A stretch of DNA of 35,790 bases, taken from assembly GCA_029863585.1 (NCBI GenBank), contig JAOTVC010000009.1, positions 1 through 35,790 on the forward strand, read 5' to 3'. This document shows positions 8,217-16,516 of this stretch, in pieces; within the stretch, counting starts at the first letter, position 1, and each line of letters begins with the position of its first letter. The notes under the pieces are model-generated. The model was not told the DNA's origin and ran no database searches. It was given only the letters and a program-made list of their open reading frames with translations. A program made the position numbers and the translations under genes. This DNA comes from Alphaproteobacteria bacterium (lineage in GTDB: Bacteria > Pseudomonadota > Alphaproteobacteria > SMXQ01).

Positions 8217-9692
8217 TTACCTGGTGAGATAGAAGCCTCCGGTGATGGCGTCGTGATAGAACTTGGCCACCACCGGCGCAACCCCGAGCGGCAATCCGTC
8301 CTCCGGCGTCCAATAGGTGTGCACGCCGGCGCCGAGCCGGGTCAACGCGATCCTTGGCGCCGGGCTCATGGCCCGGAATTTGGGCAGGATCACTTCGCGG
8401 TAAACCTCGGGCGAATGGTCGCGGCTGTCCTTGGTGATGCAGAACAGCGTCGGCGGCACCGGCTTGACGCCGGCGCCCGTGAGCTCGTGGGTATAGCCGA
8501 GATAGCGGTCGCGCAAGCTGCGCGCCTCCTTCGGTTTCAGCTTGAGCCGCTTGGCCGCGGCGCGGGCGGCGGCTATCAGTGAGTCGCGGATGTTGTGGGT
8601 GATCAGGTATTCGGCCTTGAACTGGGGCCGCCTGCGGGCGTTGCGCCAGCGCTCGAGGATCTCCTCCATCAGCCAGGGCAGGCGCATCAGCGCCGCCGGT
8701 CCCTCCTGGCCCAGCGCTTCGGGTCCCTTGTAGCGCGCGAGGTCGCGCCAGGTGCGGATATAGAGGTCGGTGAAGCGGTCCTCCACTTCCCCGCCTTTCT
8801 CGGCGAGGCGCTTGAAGCCCTCGATCTTGCCGACGCCGCCGGACCAGGCGTGCTTGGCTTCGTTGATATAGCCGAAGGTGGAGTTTTCCACCGCCATGAT
8901 GCCGGCGATGTTGGGCACCCGCTGGCTCAGCATGCAGACATAGGGCCCGCCGGTGGAATGGCCGTGAACGTAAATGGAATACTCATCTTCCGGAAAGTGC
9001 CGGGCGCAGGCGGTCTTCATGCCGTCCTCGAAGGCCGCCGGCCAGGACGCCATGCGGTCGTAGAACCGCGTGCCGGGCTTGGCGCGGGCATGGGTCCTTG
9101 TGCCGTATTTGACCAGCTTCGAGGTGTCCTTGACCAGGCTGTACTGGTCCGGCGTGATGCGTTCGCCCTTCTGCCAGATCGGCGTGCGCACGGTGCCGTC
9201 CTCGTTGATGGTGTCGCCCGGCCAATCGCGACTCTTGTCCGCCAGATTGAGGCGGCCGGGGAAGGTCATGACCGCCACCTTGAAGCCGTACTTGCGGGCG
9301 AACAGGCCGGCGATGGTCGCCATCGCCTTGTAATCGCCCGACCCGCCGTGGAGCAAGAAGACGCCGACGCGCTTGCCGTCCGCCCCGCGGGCTATGCGAT
9401 CCTTGCCGCGCGGCGTATAGACCCGGAGCCCGATGTCCCAATCGAGGCCGAGGGCTTCGATTCGGAAGATGTCTTCGCGTTCGGTGACGGGAATGTCCTT
9501 CTTGCGCATCACCGCGCGCGCCGTCTTCAACACGTCGTCGCGGGCGATGAAGCCGGGCGCCTTGAATCGCTTGGTCCGGGCCTTGGCTTTGCCGGCCGGT
9601 TTGGTGCCGGTCTTGCGGGTGGTCTTTGCCACCGCCTTGGCGGCGGATTTCGGTTTCGCCTTTGCTTTGGGCGCCCTTAGGGTCGTGGCCAT
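8217..9692 (-). CDS. alpha/beta hydrolase with lysine/alanine-rich N-terminal tail
   Basis: The 491-aa protein has an alpha/beta-hydrolase core from about residue 85. The oxyanion segment is LLHGGSGD (His115-Gly117). The nucleophile elbow is HGHSTGGP with Ser246, and a late histidine in GAGVHTYW (His458) can complete the triad. Residues 1-43 are a low-complexity K/A/T/P-rich stretch resembling histone H1 tails, absent from the related enzyme at 10125-11312, with which it shares the DWDI and GHSTGGP motifs. No signal peptide is seen. The start at 9692 follows a GGGAGCG site. The function is probably an esterase or amidase of unknown substrate. The tail could be a nucleic-acid or polyanion-binding tether; this is speculative. 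Confidence 0.85.
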   Translation of the reverse strand: MATTLRAPKAKAKPKSAAKAVAKTTRKTGTKPAGKAKARTKRFKAPGFIARDDVLKTARAVMRKKDIPVTEREDIFRIEALGLDWDIGLRVYTPRGKDRIARGADGKRVGVFLLHGGSGDYKAMATIAGLFARKYGFKVAVMTFPGRLNLADKSRDWPGDTINEDGTVRTPIWQKGERITPDQYSLVKDTSKLVKYGTRTHARAKPGTRFYDRMASWPAAFEDGMKTACARHFPEDEYSIYVHGHSTGGPYVCMLSQRVPNIAGIMAVENSTFGYINEAKHAWSGGVGKIEGFKRLAEKGGEVEDRFTDLYIRTWRDLARYKGPEALGQEGPAALMRLPWLMEEILERWRNARRRPQFKAEYLITHNIRDSLIAAARAAAKRLKLKPKEARSLRDRYLGYTHELTGAGVKPVPPTLFCITKDSRDHSPEVYREVILPKFRAMSPAPRIALTRLGAGVHTYWTPEDGLPLGVAPVVAKFYHDAITGGFYLTR

Positions 9693-9898
9693 GTTTCGCT
9701 CCCTGGGTTCCTTGGGCCGTTGTCTCGTTGCCTCCCTTGTATAACAGACCGGGCTCCCCGCGCCACCCGATGCGCCGTTCCGGCCCCTTGCCCATCGCGG
9801 CGGGCACGGGTAACTTGCGGGGCATTCCAGGGGCGGCCTCGGGCCCGCGTCCCACCAACCTCGAGAGCACCGGGCGGAGCGCCGGCAGGAGACAGTCA

Positions 9899-10102
9899 AT
9901 GGCAGGTACCAAGGTCAAGGTCGATTGGGAAGTGCGCGATTACCACATCAACTTCCTCAAGGACATGGCGGAAAAATACGGGATCAAGGACGAGGCCAAG
10001 GCCATGCGGGTGCTGATCGATTTCGCGCTGCAGGACGGCGATCTCGAAAAGATCTTCGACAAGAAGAACATGCGCTGCATCGCCTGCGGCGGGGCGTTCT
10101 AG
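9899..10102 (+). CDS. small 67-aa protein with helical N-half and C-terminal CxxC
   Basis: I do not recognise a named family. Residues 6-45 (KVDWEVRD, then helices around INFLKDMAEKYG and EAKAMRVLIDFAL) resemble a ribbon-helix-helix dimerisation unit. The tail ends with RCIACGGAF, a CxxC (Cys60, Cys63) that could bind metal or react with thiols. The ATG at 9899 has AGGAGA upstream. The next gene starts 22 nt downstream, so it is probably cotranscribed with the alpha/beta hydrolase. A small regulator or accessory protein is plausible but unproven. Confidence 0.75.
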   Translation: MAGTKVKVDWEVRDYHINFLKDMAEKYGIKDEAKAMRVLIDFALQDGDLEKIFDKKNMRCIACGGAF

Positions 10103-10124
10103 CGCGCCGGCCGCGGAGAGAACC

Positions 10125-11312
10125 ATGGACGGGACCAACGACGCCGTAGAGGCCTACCTCGCCGGGCTCGGGCAGGGGGACGATCCCCTGCGGCTGAGCT
10201 GGGAGCAGTGGCTTGAAATCGGCCCGCTTAGAGAAGACACGGCCGTCGAAATCCGCGAAGTCACGGCGCGCTATGCCCGCAACGGCTATGACTGGGACAT
10301 CCACGGCCGGCTTTATGCGCCGGAGCAGGCGGTGCAAGGCGCGCCCGCCTTCGTGTTCTTTCACGGCGGCGCCGATTCGGAGATGGTGTTCGACCTGACG
10401 CCCGATGGCCGCCCCGGCCAGGCCCGGGTGCTGGCGGCCCAAGGCTACTCCGTGCTGACCATCAGCTATCCCGGCCATTACGCGCCCGGCAATCATTGGG
10501 CCGTCCCCATCGCCGCCCGCCAGCCGCTTTACCTGCTGGACCGGGATCTCGACGAAGACGAGGTTCTCGACCGCAACCTGAAATGCACCTTCAACGTCAT
10601 CCTCGAAGGCGCCGCCGCCCTGGTGGCGGACAACCTTCCGGGCCGCGACATCATCGCCTGGGGCCATTCCACCGGCGGCCCCATGGCGGTCGCGCTGCAG
10701 CGCTTCGTGCGGGCCAACCGGGTGGTCGGCCTCGCCGGGTTCGGCTCCGGCGGTCCCGACGGCTGGCGCAAGGCCTGGCGCGAGACGACGGGTGCGGAGA
10801 GGTTCGTGCAATTGCCGGTCGATCATGTCTCGCGCCGCTCTCCCGATACCTACCGCGCCTCGGGCTATGAGGATCCGGAAGACCTCTGCCCTTGGGGCGG
10901 GCCGGAAGAATTGTTCGCCTGGGCCGAGGACGGCCATCGCTCGCAGATCAAAACCTCGCTCTGCGACAACCAGCACCGGGGGATTGCCGAGATCCTGCCC
11001 GAATATGCCGGCCGCACCGGGCTGCCCGAAAGCGAGTTCCTCGACCACCTCGCCGATCCCGACCCCGATTGGCTGAAGTCCATAGCGGTCCTCCTGCTGG
11101 TGGGGGACAATGACAAGGGCCATTGGGTCGCGGGCGAAGCCTTGGCCGACAAGCGCGAGATGTACATGGCCCGGCGCTACCGGGCGCAGGGGGTCAAGCG
11201 CTGCCGGGTGGTGCTGATCCCGCGCTACGGCCATTTCGGCTTCATGGAGCTTCATAACGAGAAGTTCGTCTATCTCTGGCTGTGGGCGCTGGAGCGGGGA
11301 TACTTTTCCTGA
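10125..11312 (+). CDS. alpha/beta hydrolase
   Basis: This 395-aa enzyme has the full alpha/beta-hydrolase set: oxyanion HGG (residues 80-82) and nucleophile Ser182 in AWGHSTGGPMAV. An acidic candidate lies in LLLVGDNDKGHW, and His370 in PRYGHFGFME. The N-terminal DWDIHGRLYAPE matches the DWDIGLRVYTPR of the divergent hydrolase at 8217-9692, so the two are paralogous in layout. There is no signal peptide, so a cytoplasmic esterase, amidase or lactonase is likely. It follows the small CxxC gene by 22 nt. Confidence 0.88.
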   Translation: MDGTNDAVEAYLAGLGQGDDPLRLSWEQWLEIGPLREDTAVEIREVTARYARNGYDWDIHGRLYAPEQAVQGAPAFVFFHGGADSEMVFDLTPDGRPGQARVLAAQGYSVLTISYPGHYAPGNHWAVPIAARQPLYLLDRDLDEDEVLDRNLKCTFNVILEGAAALVADNLPGRDIIAWGHSTGGPMAVALQRFVRANRVVGLAGFGSGGPDGWRKAWRETTGAERFVQLPVDHVSRRSPDTYRASGYEDPEDLCPWGGPEELFAWAEDGHRSQIKTSLCDNQHRGIAEILPEYAGRTGLPESEFLDHLADPDPDWLKSIAVLLLVGDNDKGHWVAGEALADKREMYMARRYRAQGVKRCRVVLIPRYGHFGFMELHNEKFVYLWLWALERGYFS

Positions 11313-11355
11313 TCGTTTCCCCTGTTTCCACGGCGGGGACTCGGAGGAGGCCGGC

Positions 11356-12075
11356 ATGAGGACGCCAGCCCTTTGCCTGACGTTTGCGCTGCTGTTTCTC
11401 GGCCCTGCCGCGGCGGCGGCCGCTGCCGGGCCGTCCCTGGCCGACGGACAGCTGGCCCAGAGCCGCGCCGATGACGACCGCCGGCGCGAGGAGGAACGCG
11501 AGCAGCGCATCAAGGAACGGCTGCAGGAGCGGCGCGACGAACGCGAGCGCGATTTGCGCGAACGGAACCGTCAGCACCTCGAAGAACGCCGGAGGCGCCA
11601 GGACCGGGCGACCGAGGACCTCAAGCGCCGCCGGGAGAAGGAGATCTTCGAACGATTCCGCCGCATGGAGGAGGGCTATCCGACCACCGACGACCGCCGC
11701 CGCATGGCCCGCGACAGGAAGCCGCCGGCGCCCGACCCGGACACGGAAATGCTCCTGAAGCTGTTTCCGCCCGCGTGGGTCCCCGGCATCCTGGCCGGCC
11801 GGGTCGAGCGGGGCTGGAATGCCGACGCGGTCATCGCGGCCCTCGGCCGGCCGGAGAAGATCACCCGCAGCGGCCCGGAGACCGAGGTCTGGCACTACCC
11901 CGCGACCCGCATCACCCTGGAGGGCGGTGCCGTCCGCGCCGTAACCCCGCGCCCATCCGCGGTCGCGCCGCGGCCGGACGCGGGCCGTAACAGGGGCTCC
12001 AAGATGGGCCCCGCCGGCCATCCGGAGGGCGTGGCGCCGCAGCCGGTCAGGCCCGAAGCCGGCGGACTCCGCTGA
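11356..12075 (+). CDS. exported coiled-coil protein with BamE/SmpA-like C-terminal segment
   Basis: The 239-aa product begins with a clear signal peptide (hydrophobic LCLTFALLFLGPAAAAAAA, cleavage near residue 24). Residues about 36-105 are an extremely Arg/Glu-rich stretch predicted as a long charged helix or coiled coil. Residues about 147-194 (WNADAVIAALGRPEKI ... VWHYP ... ITLEGGAVRAV) follow the pattern of SmpA/BamE-type small domains. The tail is Pro/Arg-rich and disordered. It probably works in the periplasm near the envelope. It lies 43 nt after the alpha/beta hydrolase and could be its operon partner. The domain call is from pattern only. Confidence 0.7.
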   Translation: MRTPALCLTFALLFLGPAAAAAAAGPSLADGQLAQSRADDDRRREEEREQRIKERLQERRDERERDLRERNRQHLEERRRRQDRATEDLKRRREKEIFERFRRMEEGYPTTDDRRRMARDRKPPAPDPDTEMLLKLFPPAWVPGILAGRVERGWNADAVIAALGRPEKITRSGPETEVWHYPATRITLEGGAVRAVTPRPSAVAPRPDAGRNRGSKMGPAGHPEGVAPQPVRPEAGGLR

Positions 12076-12121
12076 CTTTACCTTGCCGGCCTTCCCCCGC
12101 CGGGCCGCCGCCAGAATGGCC

Positions 12122-12150
12122 TTGACAGGCGTGGGCTCCGGGCGTGATGC
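12122..12150 (+). promoter_or_regulatory. candidate promoter of the small transcription unit
   Basis: A perfect TTGACA at 12122-12127 is followed after 17 nt by TGATGC at 12145-12150, a weak -10 box. It lies 38 nt upstream of the small ORF start and about 230 nt upstream of a strong terminator. A perfect -35 is uncommon in the surrounding GC-rich sequence. Confidence 0.55.
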
Positions 12151-12187
12151 TGCACCGCACTATTAACAACGGAAAGGAGGTGATCGG

Positions 12188-12274
12188 ATGTCTAAACCCT
12201 TGGTGAATGGCTTCGCCGTATCGGCGGTCGCGGGTGGGTTTGATACGAAGGCTTCGGTCACGCTCACCTCTTGA
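12188..12274 (+). CDS. 28-aa small ORF with near-perfect Shine-Dalgarno
   Basis: The ORF encodes MSKPLVNGFAVSAVAG, then GFDTKASVTLTS, followed by TGA. It has no cysteine, signal peptide or obvious helix. Upstream, AAAGGAGGTGATC (12173-12185) is complementary to the whole anti-Shine-Dalgarno region of 16S rRNA, with an ideal 7-nt gap from GGAGG to ATG. Very few genes carry such a site. GAGGTGA in it (12177-12183) can pair with TCACCTC at 12264-12270, inside the last codons, so the RNA could hide its own ribosome site. A promoter and a terminator frame it. It may be a small protein, a peptide precursor or a dual-function RNA. I recognise no family. Confidence 0.6.
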   Translation: MSKPLVNGFAVSAVAGGFDTKASVTLTS

Positions 12275-12278
12275 TGGA

Positions 12279-12294
12279 TCGCTGAACACAGCGA
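12279..12294 (+). other. small hairpin after the 28-aa ORF
   Basis: TCGCTG and CAGCGA are perfect 6-bp arms around AACA, lying directly after the stop codon of the small ORF. The stretch from here to the terminator has no ORF and may be a structured 3' RNA. Confidence 0.45.
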
Positions 12295-12350
12295 AGAAAA
12301 GCGACCCGGGCCCTCAAAAAGCCCCGGCGCCACCAAAAGGTTTCAAACTC

Positions 12351-12379
12351 AAGCGCCCCTTCGGGGGCGCTTTTATTTT
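12351..12379 (+). terminator. intrinsic terminator of the small transcription unit
   Basis: AAGCGCCCC and GGGGCGCTT form a perfect 9-bp stem around TTCG, followed by a T-rich tail (TTTTATTTT). This is a textbook rho-independent terminator. It lies 77 nt after the 28-aa ORF and 81 nt before the ornithine cyclodeaminase-like gene, so that gene likely has its own promoter unless readthrough is regulated. Confidence 0.92.
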
Positions 12380-12459
12380 GGCCCCCGTTCCGGCACCATG
12401 GCCGCGGCCGCAAGGAACCGGGGCGCCATCCCGGCAGCGGATAAAAGGGAGAGACGGCG

Positions 12460-13554
12460 ATGACGCTGATCATCACCGGCGCCGATGTCGAGCGCCTGTT
12501 GACCATGGGCGAATGCATCGAGGCCATGGAGATCGCCTTCAAGGACTTCGCCAACGGCGTCGCCGTCAACCGGCCCCGGGTGCGCTACCTCGCCCAGCAT
12601 CCCGATGCCGACAAGCGCTACTGGGCTAACATCCATGTCGGCGCCTCGCCCACCGCCGGGATCGCCTGCGTGCGCGCGGGCTCCCAGATCAAGCAGATGA
12701 ACCCGCCGGGCAGTGCGCGCAATTCGCGCAATGAAAACCCGAGGCCCTTCAATTGGGGCCTGGTGATCCTCTACAGCATCGCGACGGCGGAGCCGCTCGC
12801 CCTGATGCACGAGTTCGAGTTGTCGGGCATGCGGGTCGGCGCCACCACCGGGGCGGCGCTCGACCACGCGGCGGCGGCGGATGCCTCGGTGCTGGGGCTG
12901 TTCGGCTCCGGCAAGCAGGCGCGCACGGCGCTTGAGGCGGTCACCGCCGTCCGCCCGATCGAACGGGTCCACGTCTTCAGCCCCAGCGCCGAACACCGCG
13001 ACGCCTTCGCCGCCTCCTTCGCCCATCGCAATTTCGAGGTGATCGCCGTCGACGATCCCAGGCGGGTGGTGGCGGGCGCCGACGTGGTGTGCTGCGCGAC
13101 CTCCTCGGCGATCCCGGTGTTCGAGGGCGACTGGCTGGAGGACGGCCAGATGGTCGTGTCCATCGCCAATTCCGACGTCAATCACAAGCGCCATGAGGTC
13201 GACCGCCGGACCTTCGAACGCGCCCACACCATCCTGATCAACGACTGGGAAAGCGTCACCGAGAACAGCGAGACGGAGCTCACCGATCTGCTCGACGCGG
13301 GCGCGGTGGACCGCGAGAGGGTGGTGGAGCTGGGCGACCTGTTCACCGGGGCCCGGAGCCTGGCGGCGGCCGGGGAGGGCCGGGACATCGTCTATTACAA
13401 GAACAATTCCGGCCTCGCCATCCAGTTCGCCGCGGCCGGCGGCATCATCTACCGCAAGGCGCTGGCGGAAGGGAACTGCAAGGAAATTCCCACCGAATGG
13501 CTCGGCAGCGACCTGACGGCCTATGTCGAGGCCGGTTTCCGGCCTTCGCCCTGA
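12460..13554 (+). CDS. ornithine cyclodeaminase / mu-crystallin family protein
   Basis: This 364-aa protein matches the family that includes ornithine and lysine cyclodeaminases, ketimine reductases and NAD-dependent opine-type dehydrogenases. The Rossmann dinucleotide site is GLFGSGKQARTALEAV (about residues 146-161). The substrate-facing RAGSQIKQMNPP and the AATGAALDHAAAADAS-like region (here ATTGAALDHAAAADAS) precede it, and NNSGLAIQFAAAGG follows near the end. The family's usual length is 310-350 aa. The ATG has GGGAGAG upstream. The family is often misnamed from sequence alone; an imine reductase or deaminase on an amino acid is the safest reading. Confidence 0.88.
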   Translation: MTLIITGADVERLLTMGECIEAMEIAFKDFANGVAVNRPRVRYLAQHPDADKRYWANIHVGASPTAGIACVRAGSQIKQMNPPGSARNSRNENPRPFNWGLVILYSIATAEPLALMHEFELSGMRVGATTGAALDHAAAADASVLGLFGSGKQARTALEAVTAVRPIERVHVFSPSAEHRDAFAASFAHRNFEVIAVDDPRRVVAGADVVCCATSSAIPVFEGDWLEDGQMVVSIANSDVNHKRHEVDRRTFERAHTILINDWESVTENSETELTDLLDAGAVDRERVVELGDLFTGARSLAAAGEGRDIVYYKNNSGLAIQFAAAGGIIYRKALAEGNCKEIPTEWLGSDLTAYVEAGFRPSP

Positions 13555-13673
13555 CGGGATGGCGGTGGCTGAGGGCGGGGTGGAAGTGCTGGCCCGGCCC
13601 GCGCGGCTGATGCTCTAATAACGGTCGGAGGCAGCGGTCGGCGCGATACAGCGCCGGCCCGCGTGGGAGCGTC

Positions 13674-16454
13674 ATGGAAGGTCTTTTCATCCTTGTGGGC
13701 CTGGGCTTCTTTTTTGGCCCGTTGATCCTTGCCATCGTGGCGCTTACCAAGGCGGCGGGAGCGGCCCGTGCGTTGCGTCAGGTGACGGCCGCGCTGGCGG
13801 AGGTCCGGGCGGAATTGCGGGCCCTGACGGAGCGGCTCGGTGGCGGTGCGGCGCCCCTGGACGCCGAGGGGGGCGCAGGGCCGGAGCCGGCGGCGCCGGT
13901 CGCGCCTGGCGCGGCGGAGCCAGAGCAGCCCGAATCCGCCGCGCCGCCCATTGCCGAGGATGCGGCGGACGCCGTTTCCCCGGCCCCGGCCATGGCCGCG
14001 ACCCCGCCTCGGGTCCTGGCCCCGGCGGTCTCGACCCGGGAGCGGCTCAGGGCGCTGGAGGAAAAGCTGGCCGGGCGCTGGCTGGTGTGGCTCGGCGCCG
14101 TGGCGATCGCCCTCGGCGGCACCTTCCTGGTCAAGTACGCCATGGACCGGGGCCTGTTGGGCCCCGCGACGCGGGTGACGCTGGGCTTCCTGATGGGGCT
14201 GGCGCTGATCGTCGTCGGCGAGGTGCTGCGCCGCAAGCCGGCCCAGCGGGCGATCGCGGCGATCCGGGCGGATTATGTGCCGCCGGCGTTGACCGCTTCC
14301 GGCCTGTTCACGGCCTTCGCCAGCATCCTGGCGGCCCATTCCCTCTATGGGCTGATCCCGCCGGTCGTCGCCTTCGCCGTGCTGGTCCTTATTGCGGCGG
14401 CGGCGGTCGGCCTGTCGCTGCTGCACGGCTGGTTCGTCGCCCTGATCGGCTTGATCGGCGCCTTCGTCACGCCGGCCCTGGTTTCCGTCAGCACGCCGTC
14501 GGCCTGGTCGCTGTTCACCTACCTCCTGGTGGTGCAGGCGGCCAGCCTGACGGTGCTGCGCTACCGGCTGTGGACGGGATTGGCCCTGGCCGCCTTGGCC
14601 TTCGCGTGTGCCTGGCCGCTGGTATGGCTGGCGGTCCATTGGCAGGTTTCCGACGCGCTGCCGCTTGGGGGCTACCTCCTGGCCACGGCGGCGCTGTTCC
14701 TTCACTTCGGCTATGGCGGCGAGCGGCCGGCGCCGGACGGCGATTGGTTGAGGATGATGTCCAACCTGTCGTTTGCCGACGCCATCGGCTGGATCGCGGC
14801 GGCGGCGGCAACCTGCCTCATGTTCCTGGTGGTGCGCGCCGCCGGGTATTCGGTTACCGCGCTGATCTTCCTGGGCCTGTTGGCGGCGCTCTATTTCGTG
14901 GTCGGAAGGCGGGATGCGCTGTTCGACGGCCTGGCCGCGCTCGGGGCGGGGTCGGTCGTCCTGGCTTTGGCGCTTTGGGAGCTGCCCAACCGCGTGACCC
15001 TGCCGCGGCCGATGTTTCAGTTCCAGGGACGGGAAGTCGGCGTCGAATCCGCGGCCCCCCTGGTGCCCCCGGAGCTGTCCGACTTCACCCTTGCCGGCCT
15101 GATCTATGGCGGGTCGATCGCCATCGGCGGGTTCGCCGCACTTTGGGGCGCCAAGCGGCCGGCCCTTTGGGCGGCGGTGTCGGCGGCGACGCCGGTGCTG
15201 GTGCTGGCCGTTGCCTATTGGCGGATCAAGGATTTCGGGTTGGATATCGGCTGGGCCGCCCTGGCGCTGGGGCTGGCGGTCCTGGGGCTGGGCGCGGCGG
15301 CGGGGGTGGCGCGCCATCGCGAGACCCGGAATCTTTCCCTGTCGCTGGGTTTCTATAGCGCCGCGACGGTCGCCTTCCTCTCTCTCGGCCTGACCATGAC
15401 CCTGCGGGATGCCTGGCTGACGGTTGCCTTCTCCCTTCAGCTTCCGGCCCTGGCCTGGATTCACCGCCACGTTCGGGAACGGGGGATCGAGATCGTCGCG
15501 CTGATCGTCGCCGGTCTGGTCCTGGCCCGGCTGGTCGTCAATTACAACGTGCTCGACTACGCGCTGGCCGGCGCGCCGCCGTTCAATTGGGTGCTCTACG
15601 GCTACGGCATTCCGGCCCTGGCGTTCTTCTGGGCGGCGCGGATGTTCCGAACGAGCCAAGGGGATCAGGCCGTGATGCTGCTGGAGGCCGGCGCCATCGT
15701 GTTTACGGTCCTGCTGGTCTCCCTGCAGATTCGCCTGTTCATCGAGGGGTCTCTGGACAGCCCGTCCTACCGGCTGCAGGAGCAAAGCCTGCAGTCGATC
15801 TCCTGGCTCGCCATGGGTTACGGCCTGGCGCTCAATGCCCGGCGGCGGGCCCACGCGGTTTCGCTCTACGGGTCGCGGATCCTTTTGGGAATGGCCGCGG
15901 TTCAGGTGATTTTCTTGCAGGTGCTGGTCTTCAATCCGCTCGTCACCCATGACCCGGTCGGGGTCTATCCGGTGTTCAACACGCTGTTGCTGGCCTATGC
16001 CGTGCCCGCCGGTTTCGCGCTGCGTCTGGCCGCGGAGGAGTCCACCGGAACCTTGCTTTCGCGCTGGCTGGTGGGCATCGGCTTCCTCCTGGTGTTCCTC
16101 TATATCTCCCTCGAGGTCACCCGGGCCTTCCAGGGGCCCCGGCTCGATCCCCGCGCCACCACCAACTCCGAATTCTACGCCTATTCCCTGGTGTGGCTGA
16201 TCTATGCGGGCGCCCTGCTGGCCGTGGCGATCCTGCGCCGGGCGACGGTGCTGCGCTACGCGTCCCTGGCGGTGCTGCTGATCACCGTGCTCAAGGTCTT
16301 CCTGTTCGACATGTCGGACCTGACGGGCCTGCTGCGGGCGGCATCGTTCCTGGGCCTCGGCCTGTCCTTGGTGGGGATCGGATACCTTTACCAGCGCTTC
16401 GTCTTCGGTCGGCCGGCGCCGGCGGCCCCGTCCGAAGGCAAAGAGGGGGCCTAG
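13674..16454 (+). CDS. large DUF2339 membrane protein
   Basis: A 926-aa integral membrane protein of the DUF2339 family (COG5373), whose function is unknown. It starts with a membrane helix (residues about 3-25), then a short coiled coil (RALRQVTAALAEVRAELRAL region, 33-55) and a Pro/Ala/Glu-rich linker to about residue 120. After RLRALEEKLAGRWLVWLG comes a long array of some twenty or more hydrophobic segments, which fits the family. The ATG at 13674 follows GGGAGCG. It lies 119 nt after the cyclodeaminase-like gene and 62 nt before the oxidoreductase. A role in envelope or polymer handling is sometimes guessed; nothing here decides it. Confidence 0.9.
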   Translation: MEGLFILVGLGFFFGPLILAIVALTKAAGAARALRQVTAALAEVRAELRALTERLGGGAAPLDAEGGAGPEPAAPVAPGAAEPEQPESAAPPIAEDAADAVSPAPAMAATPPRVLAPAVSTRERLRALEEKLAGRWLVWLGAVAIALGGTFLVKYAMDRGLLGPATRVTLGFLMGLALIVVGEVLRRKPAQRAIAAIRADYVPPALTASGLFTAFASILAAHSLYGLIPPVVAFAVLVLIAAAAVGLSLLHGWFVALIGLIGAFVTPALVSVSTPSAWSLFTYLLVVQAASLTVLRYRLWTGLALAALAFACAWPLVWLAVHWQVSDALPLGGYLLATAALFLHFGYGGERPAPDGDWLRMMSNLSFADAIGWIAAAAATCLMFLVVRAAGYSVTALIFLGLLAALYFVVGRRDALFDGLAALGAGSVVLALALWELPNRVTLPRPMFQFQGREVGVESAAPLVPPELSDFTLAGLIYGGSIAIGGFAALWGAKRPALWAAVSAATPVLVLAVAYWRIKDFGLDIGWAALALGLAVLGLGAAAGVARHRETRNLSLSLGFYSAATVAFLSLGLTMTLRDAWLTVAFSLQLPALAWIHRHVRERGIEIVALIVAGLVLARLVVNYNVLDYALAGAPPFNWVLYGYGIPALAFFWAARMFRTSQGDQAVMLLEAGAIVFTVLLVSLQIRLFIEGSLDSPSYRLQEQSLQSISWLAMGYGLALNARRRAHAVSLYGSRILLGMAAVQVIFLQVLVFNPLVTHDPVGVYPVFNTLLLAYAVPAGFALRLAAEESTGTLLSRWLVGIGFLLVFLYISLEVTRAFQGPRLDPRATTNSEFYAYSLVWLIYAGALLAVAILRRATVLRYASLAVLLITVLKVFLFDMSDLTGLLRAASFLGLGLSLVGIGYLYQRFVFGRPAPAAPSEGKEGA

Positions 16455-16516
16455 GCGGCTTGTGGCCGGTCGCGGGTTTGGTCTGGGCAGGGAAGAAGGG
16501 GTAGGATCGCGAGATC

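Noticed and set aside
3585-9692. Acetone or acetophenone carboxylase operon
   Set aside because: HyuA/HyuB-type subunits are shared by these enzymes, but no third small carboxylase subunit is present, so the hydantoinase/oxoprolinase reading is safer.
12188-12379. Amino-acid attenuator for the ornithine cyclodeaminase-like gene
   Set aside because: The 28 codons hold no run of Arg, Lys or other amino acid, and no alternative antiterminator to the final hairpin is evident. A stand-alone unit is simpler.
12207-12629. 140-aa plus-strand frame starting inside the small transcription unit
   Set aside because: It runs through the intrinsic terminator and into the cyclodeaminase-like gene in another frame, with no ribosome site; the product is low complexity.
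13521-15950. 809-aa open frame on the minus strand, opposite DUF2339
   Set aside because: Its product is almost all Arg/Gln/Gly/Pro with no domain, as expected opposite a high-GC membrane protein gene. The plus-strand DUF2339 gene has membrane segments, a ribosome site and family motifs.
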